Origin: Gp6-AA40 sp963723495
GTDB lineage: Bacteria > Acidobacteriota > Vicinamibacteria > Vicinamibacterales > UBA2999
Direction of reading: 5' to 3'
Assembly: GCA_963723495.1 (NCBI GenBank)
Contig: CAVRQR010000009.1
Coordinates: 715,670 to 779,669, forward strand
Length of the DNA stretch: 64,000 nucleotides
The notes under the pieces were generated by a model, which was not told the DNA's origin, searched no databases, and saw only the letters and a program-made list of their open reading frames with translations. A program made the position numbers and the translations under genes. The first letter of the stretch is position 1. Each line of letters begins with the position of its first letter. This document shows, one piece after another, positions 56,343-64,000 of the stretch.

Positions 56343-58082
56343 TCAACGCGACGAAGCGTCGACAGTTTCCAGCCTGGAAACGAGTTCCGACGGCGCGAAC
56401 GGCTTTGGAACGAACTCGAAGCTTCGCGCGCTGAGGTCGCGCATCGACAGCTCATCGTCGATATACCCCGAACAGACGACGACGCGACCGTCCGGACGAG
56501 CGGCCAGGTAATCGTCGATCAGCCGACGCGTACTGCCGCCTGGCATGATGCCGTCGGTCACCAGCACGGCGAACTCCACGCCACGCTCGCGAACCACGAC
56601 ACGTCCGGTTTCGACGTCGCCAACCTCGACGACGCGATGGCCAGCCTGCCGGAGAGCGCGGGCCAGGGTAGTGCGCACGTCTCGATCGTCCTCCGCCAGC
56701 AGCACAGCCTGCCCGGCACCGGTGCGTGAAGCGCGTGGTTCCTGAGCTGGAGTCGTATCCACAGCGTGCGACAGCGGGAAGAACAACTTCACCGACGTTC
56801 CTTTCCCGGGTGAGCTCTGAATGTCGATCGCGCCGTGCGCCTGTTGAACGACGCCATACACCGTCGCGAGCCCGAGGCCGGTTCCGCGCTTGCCCTTGGT
56901 GGTGAAGAACGGTTCGAAGACCCGACTCTTCGTCTCGTCGTCCATGCCCGTTCCGGTGTCGGTCACTTCGATCTCGACGGCGCCGTCCTCGAATCCATCG
57001 GTGGCAGGTGGCAGTTCCTCACGCGACGCGAATTTCGCGATCACCGCGACGGTTCCGCCGGTCGGCATGGCATCTCGCGCGTTGAGGACGATGTTGAGCA
57101 GAACCTGACTGAGGTGGCCTTCATCCATGAGGATGGCGAGACCTGGAACCGTGCGCGCGACAATCGAGATGTCGTCTGGAAGGATTCGGCGGTACGACTT
57201 GACCAGCGCCGGCAGGAAATCGTGGAGCTCCACGCGTGTTGGCGCACACATCTCCGGCCGGCTGAACGTGAGCAGCTGGCGTGTGAGTCCGCGGCTTCGT
57301 TCGGCAGCGGCGCGAATCTGCTCGATCCCGTCGTGCATGTGCTGGGGTTCTTGCTCGCTGCGCAAGAGCTCGGTCCACCCGAGCACCACCTGCAACGTGT
57401 TGTTGAAGTCGTGCGCGACACCGCCCGCCAGCCGTCCGACGGCGTCGAGCTTCTGTGTCTGCTGAAGGGTGGCCTGCGCGCGCGTGAGCTCCTCCTGCGC
57501 GCGTTCGCGGAGCGCCTGTTCGGCGCGCAGACGTTCGAGTGCCTGCGCGCTGTGCTCGAGCGATCCCTCGAGGCGTCGCACGACGAACTGCACGAGGACG
57601 GTGAGCACCCCGGCCACGCACATGACATCGACCGCGCTCGACCATGGGCTGAAGCTGGCGATCGGTTCAGGGCGGCCGGCGATCGCGACGACAACTCCGA
57701 CGAGGCCCAGGATGCTGAGCATGCCGGTGCGACCGAGGAACAGACCCGCGATCAATACATTGAGTCCGAGCAGAAGGACCGGGGCGGCGGCGAGGCCGCG
57801 CAGGAACACGGCGCTACTGGCGGCGATGAAGCTGGCGGTCGACAGTGCGACTGCCTGCACTCGGTAAGAGAGCCCGTGGAGAAACCTCAGCGCCGCGACT
57901 CCGCCATAGCCGACGAACATGGCGATGAACGCCGGATGTCTCACGTCTACGAAGTCGAAGAAGACGGCGCGGATGGTGACGCCAATCGCGATGACGCCGC
58001 CAAAGAGGGTCGACCAATGGATCAGCGTGACCAGCAGCTGTTGACGCCACCCCCTGCCCTCGGACCTCGTACGCTCATCCAT
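56343..58082 (-). CDS. Membrane hybrid histidine kinase with receiver domain
   Basis: A 579-residue sensor kinase. The N-terminal 170 residues hold five to six membrane segments (WSTLFGGVIAIGVTIRAVFF, APVLLLGLNVLIAGLFLG). A coiled-coil linker (LERLRAEQALRERAQEELTR) leads to the phospho-accepting His in GGVAHDFNNTLQVVLGW. The ATPase domain has NIVLNARDAMP, TDTGTGMD and GTGLGLATVYGVVQ. The C-terminal receiver has acidic AEDDRDV, the phospho-acceptor Asp in VLVTDGIMPGG and Lys in VPKPFAP. No DNA-binding partner is adjacent. The signal sensed is unknown. Confidence 0.92.
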   Translation of the reverse strand: MDERTRSEGRGWRQQLLVTLIHWSTLFGGVIAIGVTIRAVFFDFVDVRHPAFIAMFVGYGGVAALRFLHGLSYRVQAVALSTASFIAASSAVFLRGLAAAPVLLLGLNVLIAGLFLGRTGMLSILGLVGVVVAIAGRPEPIASFSPWSSAVDVMCVAGVLTVLVQFVVRRLEGSLEHSAQALERLRAEQALRERAQEELTRAQATLQQTQKLDAVGRLAGGVAHDFNNTLQVVLGWTELLRSEQEPQHMHDGIEQIRAAAERSRGLTRQLLTFSRPEMCAPTRVELHDFLPALVKSYRRILPDDISIVARTVPGLAILMDEGHLSQVLLNIVLNARDAMPTGGTVAVIAKFASREELPPATDGFEDGAVEIEVTDTGTGMDDETKSRVFEPFFTTKGKRGTGLGLATVYGVVQQAHGAIDIQSSPGKGTSVKLFFPLSHAVDTTPAQEPRASRTGAGQAVLLAEDDRDVRTTLARALRQAGHRVVEVGDVETGRVVVRERGVEFAVLVTDGIMPGGSTRRLIDDYLAARPDGRVVVCSGYIDDELSMRDLSARSFEFVPKPFAPSELVSRLETVDASSR

Positions 58083-58154
58083 GAAGGCATCGTGGCTTAC
58101 CCCTTACGGAATATCAAGGTATCCGTTGAATCCGTGAACCTCAGCCATGAACTA

Positions 58155-59720
58155 CTATCCGTGCTCAGGAGTCTCCCGGGTGCCGCCAGCCATTTCCAGC
58201 CAGTCCAGTTCCTCCTCCATCTGATGAAACGCATCGTCGCCAATCTCGTCGTTGGCGCGCATGGCGAGGACGGCCTCACGTGCCGCTTGCACGGCTTCGC
58301 GATGAAGATCTCCATGAGCGGCGTCTCCCGGATCGGACGACTCGTGTGCGCCGCTGCGGATCTGAGATGTGCTGTGAACTCCTGCCGCACAGCCTTGGCA
58401 ACCGGCGATTGGTCCCGGGAGAACCTGTCGAGCCCGGCATGCAGAGCGCGTTCACGCGCCGCGGCGAGCTCACGGCCAACCGGATCATCGTCTTGCAGAT
58501 CGAGCGCGCGTAACAGCGGTTTGAGTGTGAGTCCCTGGATCACGAGCGTTCCGAGCACGACAGAGAACGCTGTCAGCACGATCAGGTCGCGAAAGGGAAA
58601 CGCCACTGGTAATGCCAGTGCCGCCGCCAGCGAGACAATGCCGCGCATGCCGGCCCATGAGATGACCAGGCCGCTGCCGACCGTCGGTCGAAGCATCGGG
58701 CGTGGCGGACGAAAGCCAAGCCGGCGATCCCGCCATCTGATGACGGCATTGAACGACATGTGCCATCCGAGGCGCACGACGATGACCGTGACGAGGACTG
58801 CAGCGGCGACGATGAAGTACTGGCCCCGAACCGCGGGCTCCAGGCTGTCGAGGATTGGGCGAATCTGCAGACCGATGAAGATGAACGCCAGGATGTTGAG
58901 CACGAAGACGGCCGTTTCCCACACGGCGTAGGAGGGTATACGTATCCGCGCGGGAGTCTGCTCAGGCGCCGTTCGTGCCACGGTGATGGCATAGCACACC
59001 ATCGTGAGCACGGCCGAAAGACCGAGCTCGTCGGCCAGGATCCAGACACCGAACGTGCGTGGCAAACTGAAGAATGATCGCGGTTGGCACGTGCCGCACA
59101 CGGTCGATCACCTTCAAGAAGATCCACGCCAAGCCGGGACCGATGACAACGCTGCCGGCAACGGCGAATAGAAACGTTGGTGCGACCGCCGCGATGGAAA
59201 AGCCGTTCATGTGGCCACGGCGCCAACGGCAAGGCGATAAATCAGGAGCGCGGTCGCATCATTCAACAGGCTTTCCCCCTCGAGGATCGTCAAAAGACGA
59301 TGGGGAGGTCGCAGCCCGCGGAGCACGGCCGTGGCGGCTGCGGCGTCCGGTGGAGCGACGACGGCGCCGAGCGCGATTGCCGGTGCCCAGGACATCCCGG
59401 TATCAAGTGTGCGTGCGACCACGGCGACCGCGGGCGGTCGTGAGGCCGACTGCGAAAACGACGAGGCCTGTAACCGGCGCCCAGTTGTCTTTGAGGTCTC
59501 TCGGCGATGCGTCGTACGCCGCGTCGAGCAGTACGGGCGCGACGAAGAGGGCCAGCGCAAGCTCGGGCGGTACGGTAAAGGAAGGCGCGCCAGGAAGAAA
59601 GGCGAGAAGTGCGCCGCCGAGTGCCAGGAAGACGGGATAGGGTGCGCCCACCCGGCGCGCCGCAGCTGCCAGGAGCACGGCCGCGAGGAGCAGGCCAATA
59701 ATTCCTTCGAGTTCCCTCAT
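58155..59720 (-). CDS. CPA1-type Na+/H+ antiporter (frameshifted)
   Basis: A membrane cation/proton antiporter of about 520 residues when joined. It starts at 59720 (MRELEGIIGLLLAAVLLAAAARRVGAPYP). The first part ends VTGLVVFAVGLTT, then ALGAVVAPPDAAAATAVLRG with the proton-exchange region, ILEGESLLNDATALLIYRLA, FLFAVAGSVVIGPGLAWIFL and WAGMRGIVSLAAALALPVAFP follow. The C-terminal tail reads MRANDEIGDDAFHQMEEELD in yet another frame, ending at TAG 58155-58157. Frame changes near 59430, 59210, 59070 and 58285 are required. It is divergent from the Omp85 gene. Role: pH and ion balance. Confidence 0.82.
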
Positions 59721-59815
59721 GTCTCCAATAAGGGGCGATACCGTCGATCCTCTCACAGTGCGCGTGTCACCTCGTCAGGGGTCCACCAGGGCAGAGGACG
59801 AACGCACAGGTACGC

Positions 59816-61676
59816 ATGACCGCTCTGGCCATGACGCTGCTCGCGTTGTGGGCGTCAGAGGCAGTAGGGCAGGACATCGACGCGGGAGTCGACGCCTCGA
59901 GATCGCCGATCTCCAGATCGAAGGTGTCCGGGCAGTAGATGAGTCGCAACTGCGGGCAGCGCTCCAGACGCGGCGCGCGGTCGTGGTGGCCCTGGGGAGA
60001 GAAGAGGTACTTCGAACGCGAGGTCTTCGAGGCCGATCTCAAACGAATCGCGGAGTTCTATCGGGAGCGTGGCTATCCGGGCGCACGCGTCGTCCAGAGT
60101 GACGTCCAACGGACGGACGATGAGGTCTCTGTTCGGATCGTCGTCGAGGAAGGAAACCCGCTGCGCGTGGGGTCGCTGGAGTTCGAGGGCTTCGAGGCGA
60201 TCGCGCCGAGCCGCATTCAGGCGATCCGCGAGCGTGCGCCGCTGAAGCCAGGAGATCCGCTTGCCACGGAGGCGCTGCGACAGACAGCGCAGATGGCTGC
60301 AGATACGCTCGGCGAAGCCGGCTACGCATACGGGCGCATCGAGATACGTCAGAGCCCGGCTCGAGCCGGAACACGTGGCGGTGGAATTCCGCGCTGAACC
60401 TGGCGAGGTGGGGTACTTCGGTCCGATAGAGATCGTCGGCAACCGCAGCGTGGAAGACGAGGTCATCCGCCGACAGTTGGCCTATCTGCCGGGTCAGCGT
60501 TTCGGGTGTCCGCGCTGCGCGAGAGCGAGCGGCGACTCTCGCAGCTCGGAATGTTCCAGTCGGTGGCAATCGAAGTGGTCGTGCCAGAGCCGCCCATCCG
60601 GAAGTCTCGACGAGAATCACGGTCATTGAGGGAGATCTCAACCAGTTCACCTATTCGTTTGGCTACGACAGCGAGAAGCAGGTGTACGGCGACGCTCAAT
60701 GGCGCCATCTCAATTTCCTCGGCGGCGGCCGCAGCACCACCATTCGCGGCCGATGGTCTTCGATCGATCGCGGAGGCGAAGGCGCTGTTCCATCAGCCGT
60801 ATCTGTTCACTCCGCGCCTGTCGCTGCAATTCGGTGGCGGCGCGTGGCATGTGGACGAGCCCGTGATACACCCTGTTGTCGGCGCGGTGGAACGGCGAGC
60901 CTGAGCTACCTCGCTCGGGAGCGATCAATCGGGTGTCGACGACCTATCTGCACCAGTTCGAGCACAATCGCGTCCGCGACGAAGCCGCTCGCCGATGATC
61001 CTTCGCGCGCTCTTCTCGCAGGACTCGGACTCAGCCCGTTCGACGGACAGCAGGACGGAGTCCTCGCGGCGCTCCGCCTCGACGCGGACCGTGACACCAC
61101 GACCGATGCACAGAGCCCCGTGCGGGTTATCGCACGCGGGTTCGCCTGGAGAAGGCGGGTGGATGGCTGCCGGGAGTCTTCGCGTATCGCAACTTCTTCA
61201 CAGACGATAGCTACTATCATGCCGTGGGTCCCCTGACGCTTGCGGGCCGTGTTCAGTTCGGCACCATCGGTGCGGCCAGGAAAGCGACATCCCGTTCTCC
61301 CGACGCTACTTTCTCGGTGGGGCGGAGACGCTTCGAGGCTGGGGACGTTTCGAGGTCAGCCCGCTCTCGCCTGCCGGAGTACCCATCGGGGGGCGCTACC
61401 CTATTCGTGGTCAACAGTGAGATCCGATTCCCCGTGTTCGGGCAGTCTCGTCGGTCCTCTTCGTCGACGCGGGAAACGTGTGGGCGAACACGTGGGAGCT
61501 TCATCTCGGCAATCTGCGATCGAATATCGGCGCGGGCGCGCGAGTCGCCACGTCCATTCGGACTCGTGCGGGTCGACGCCGGGTATCAGCTGACACCCAT
61601 TCAAGACTTGCGCGTCGATGGAGAACCTCAGGGTCGACGTTGGCGAATTCACGTGAGCCTCGGGCAGGTATTCTGA
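59816..61676 (+). CDS. Omp85/BamA-superfamily outer-membrane protein (heavily frameshifted)
   Basis: Signal peptide from 59816 (MTALAMTLLALWASEAVGQ). POTRA-like repeats follow in changing frames: IADLQIEGVRAVDESQLRAA, FEADLKRIAEFYRERGYPGA, VGSLEFEGFEAIAPSRIQAI and FGPIEIVGNRSVEDEVIRRQ. The barrel part has FTYSFGYDSEKQVYGDAQW, LNFLGGGRSTTIRGRW and a C-terminal region leading to RRWRIHVSLGQVF at 61676. The layout is POTRA then surface-antigen barrel, as in BamA/TamA-type proteins that insert or move outer-membrane components. At least eight frame changes make this the most damaged reading in the window. Confidence 0.75.
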
Positions 61677-61739
61677 TTTCTCTGCCATCAGCCAAAGAGT
61701 CCTGACACTGTTCCACCGGTGGCACGTAGGCTTAGATGA

Positions 61740-62405
61740 ATGGCGATTCCCCTTTTCCATCCTGAGCTGTCGCCCTACCTCGATGGGCTTGTCCCATCGA
61801 GGCCTTCGGAACTGATGGCGATGGAGGCCGAGGCGGAACGCACGAACTTCCCCATCATCGGTCCTGCGGCCGGCTACTTCTGTTACCTGATCACGCGGCT
61901 GATTGGCGCCCGCTCGGTTTTCGAACTGGGATCCGGCTTCGGTTACTCGACGGCATGGTTCGCTCGCGCCGTGCGCGAAAACGGCGGCGGCATCGTCCAT
62001 CACACGGTCTGGGATGAGGATCTGTCACGCCGCGCGCGCGGACATCTCGCGGCTCTCGGCTTGAGCGATCTCGTCACGTTTCGCGTGGGTGAGGCGGTCG
62101 GGGTCCTTCGCGAGGCCGAGGGGCCATTCGATCTCGTCTTCAACGATATCGAAAAAGACGGTTATGTGGCCTCGCTTCCGGTGATCAAGTCTCGCCTGCG
62201 CACCGGCGGTGTGCTCATCGTCGACAACGTGCTTTGGAGCGGGCGCATCTTCAACGAGTCGGATACGTCAGCCAGCACTGCGGGCATACGCGAGTTCACC
62301 AGGCGGGTGACGTCCGATCCGGATTGGGCCGCCAGCATCGTTCCGATTCGGGACGGCTTGCTCGTCGCACAGCTCACGTCTTCGTCGGTTGCGGGCCCGC
62401 CATGA
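61740..62405 (+). CDS. Class I SAM-dependent O-methyltransferase (COMT-like)
   Basis: A 221-residue enzyme of the catechol/caffeoyl-CoA O-methyltransferase family. The SAM-binding motif is VFELGSGFGYSTAWFARAV; the acidic metal-binding region is FDLVFNDIEKDGYVASLP and then GGVLIVDNVLWSGRIF. It would methylate a hydroxyl group of a small aromatic in the cytoplasm. It is intact and stands alone, 63 bases after the Omp85 gene. Its last 32 bases overlap the convergent transketolase gene. Confidence 0.88.
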   Translation: MAIPLFHPELSPYLDGLVPSRPSELMAMEAEAERTNFPIIGPAAGYFCYLITRLIGARSVFELGSGFGYSTAWFARAVRENGGGIVHHTVWDEDLSRRARGHLAALGLSDLVTFRVGEAVGVLREAEGPFDLVFNDIEKDGYVASLPVIKSRLRTGGVLIVDNVLWSGRIFNESDTSASTAGIREFTRRVTSDPDWAASIVPIRDGLLVAQLTSSSVAGPP

Positions 62406-64000
62406 CGGGCCCGGCCCGCTCGCTCCTGAGCAGCCGTTTCACCGTGTCGACAATGGCGAGAGCAGAAATGCCTTCGAAGTGACGAAGCTCATCGCCTGTG
62501 CCGCTCATAGGCGTCTTCTGGACGGCAAGCACGGTCACCGGAACACGGCGGTCCGTCAGGGCGTGGAGAACTGCGTCACCGAGCCCTCCTTCGGGATAGT
62601 GATCCTCGACAGTGACGATCGCGGACGTAGTGTCGGCAGCGTTGCGCAACGTCACTTCGTCGATGGGCTTGATGCTGTACGCGTCAATGACGCGTACCGG
62701 AATGCCGTCACGCTGCAGTTGCTCGTAGGCTTCAAGCGCCTCGTGGACGGTGGCACCGGCGGCAACGAGCGTAAGGCGGTCGCCGCGGCTGTGCCGTAAC
62801 ACCTTGCTGCCAGCAATTGGAAAGTTCTCCTTGACGTCGTAGATCACGGGAGTGTCCTGCCGCATGGTTCGCAGATAAACGATGCCCGGGTGTGCGGCCG
62901 CTGCTTCGACCAGTCTTTCGGTCGAGACCGCGTCACACGGATGCAACACCGTCGAGGTGAGAATCGATCGGAACATGGCGATGTCCTCGAGTGCCATCTG
63001 CGAGGGGCCGTCTTCGCCAATAGATACGCCGGCGTGGGAACCGACGAATTTGATGTTGGCCTGCGAGTATTGGCTCATCCGGATCTGATCGAACGCGCGA
63101 GTCAGAAACGCGGCGAACGTCGACACGAATGGAATCTTCCCGCGTCGTGAGAGGCCGAGCGCGACTTCCACCATGTTCTGCTCGGCGATGAACATCTCGA
63201 AGAAGCGATCCGGGACCTTTTTGGCAAACAGCTCCGCCATCGTGGAGTTGCTGACTTCGGCATCGAGACTCACGAGTTGCGGGAACTGCGCTTCGAGGCG
63301 CACCAGGGCTGCGCCGTACGCCTTGCGCGTCGACACGGACGCGCCGAGGTCATAGTGGGGGAGGGGAGCCTGCTGCGCCGAGGCACGCGCGGACGCCGGT
63401 CTTCCGGGGCTGCAATCGTGCCACGCACATTACGGTCGACGTCGGACAGTTCGCGCAACGCCCGCTTCCTCTGGTCTTCATCGAGCGCCTTGCCGTGCCA
63501 GCCGTCGGCATCCTCGAGGAAGGAGATGCCTTTCCCTTTCACGGTGCGCGCGACAATCATCACCGGCTGCGATTGCTCCATTGCCGTCTCGCGAAACGCG
63601 TCAACCGCCTGCTGCATGTCGTGACCATCGATCACGAGCGTCTTCCAACCGAATGCAGCCACACGCCGGGCATATGCGTCGATGTCGTGTCCGAACATCG
63701 TTGGGCCGCGCTGACCCAGCCGGTTCACGTCGATGATGCCGATGAGATTCGAGGCCCGGTAGTACGCCGCGAGCTGGATGGCCTCCCACTGCGAACCTTC
63801 GCTCATCTCGCTGTCGCCCAGCAACACATAGGTGCGATACGGAAGGCGATCGAGGCGGCTCGCGTTCAAGGCCATGCCGAGGCCGATGCCGAGACCTTGG
63901 CCGAGCAATCCCGTCGCGGCCTCGACGTAGGGGAAGCGCGGTGTCGGATGGCCCTCGAGCCGGCTGCCAAAACGCCGGTAGGTCAACAACTCCTCTTCGG
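62374..64000 (-). CDS. tkt: Transketolase, N-terminus cut by window end (one frameshift)
   Basis: A thiamine-diphosphate transketolase of the pentose phosphate and Calvin-type sugar rearrangements. The part inside the window has the TPP-binding VLLGDSEMSEGSQWEA and NLIGIIDVNRLGQ, then TVKGKGISFLEDADGWHGKA. After a frame change near 63400 it continues as APLPHYDLGASVSTRKAYGAALV with the pyrimidine-domain Glu in FIAEQNMVEVALGLS, SIGEDGPSQMALEDIAMFR and the C-terminal ATVHEALEAYEQL. The start lies beyond 64000. Its stop overlaps the methyltransferase by 32 bases. Split N- and C-subunits are possible, but the linking sequence in the second frame argues for one chain. Confidence 0.88.
62393..62412. 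terminator. Hairpin in overlapping convergent gene ends
   Basis: GGGCCCG (62393-62399) and CGGGCCC (62406-62412) form a 7-bp stem with a 6-base loop; the TGA stop of the methyltransferase is in the loop. No T-run follows, but its place between convergent ends suggests a transcript-end role. Confidence 0.45.

Noticed and set aside
56835..58931. Plus-strand open frame of 698 codons
   Set aside because: It runs antisense to the histidine kinase and antiporter and has no domain; it is a GC-rich shadow frame.
1..64000. CRISPR array, prophage, insertion sequence or tRNA/rRNA gene
   Set aside because: No regular direct repeats with spacers, no transposase, integrase or phage structural gene, and no tRNA- or rRNA-like sequence was recognised by reading.

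Overview
The window looks like soil Acidobacteriota DNA, most likely a Vicinamibacteria-type genome. It is GC-rich and carries four large TonB-dependent receptors with an N-terminal carboxypeptidase-regulatory-like domain. It also has TPR plus ASPIC/UnbV gene pairs, a DUF1592-group cytochrome followed by a DUF1552 protein and an ankyrin protein, a DUF6152 protein, several secreted quinoproteins, and secreted proteins that share a WWEGDTLV-like core. This assignment is inferred from gene content; no rRNA or tRNA gene was seen.

Layout. 0-5.7 kb: tannase/feruloyl-esterase-family hydrolase, NHL propeller protein, TPR protein and a WWEGDTLV protein. 5.7-19.8 kb: three TonB receptors around a TPR-UnbV pair and an IclR-family regulator of PcaU/PobR type. 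20-26.4 kb: a rightward run with a PcpA-like ring-cleaving dioxygenase, three WWEGDTLV-related proteins, a metallo-beta-lactamase-fold protein and a maleylacetate-reductase-like alcohol dehydrogenase. 26.4-36 kb: a MetE-like methyltransferase, three secreted quinoproteins, and a leftward operon of a second MetE-like protein and a LigM-type O-demethylase. 36-44.3 kb: HxlR regulator/VOC pair, the DUF1592-DUF1552-ankyrin run, TMEM220 and VCBS proteins. 44.6-56 kb: cupin, NHL, DUF6152, a large quinoprotein, a GntR-controlled membrane protein, a SnoaL-like protein and the only intact TonB receptor. 56-64 kb: housekeeping-like genes (hybrid histidine kinase, CPA1 antiporter, Omp85 protein, O-methyltransferase, transketolase).

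How it may work together. An esterase, outer-membrane receptors, an O-demethylase that passes methyl groups to folate, MetE-like methyl acceptors, a hydroquinone-type ring-cleaving dioxygenase and a maleylacetate-reductase-like enzyme suggest uptake and breakdown of methoxylated aromatic compounds. This is supported by a repeated operator. A palindrome TTCG-N5-CGAA with an extra half-site 6 bp away lies in front of three TonB receptors, both MetE-like genes (one leading the ligM operon), the dioxygenase and the DUF1592 operon. It also lies next to the IclR gene itself. I read this as one local regulon.

Two further signals stand out. Two intergenic elements (29222-29672 and 32967-33290, opposite strands) share conserved core blocks, one of them 26 identical bases, inside stems whose sequences differ but whose pairing is kept. 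That is the signature of a structured RNA or RNA-based mobile element. A second family of intergenic hairpins has arms built from a repeated short oligomer. Many genes carry frameshifts, clustered at 6.6-16.4 kb and 59-61.7 kb and including housekeeping-type genes, so base-level assembly errors are likely and the broken genes are described as single loci.
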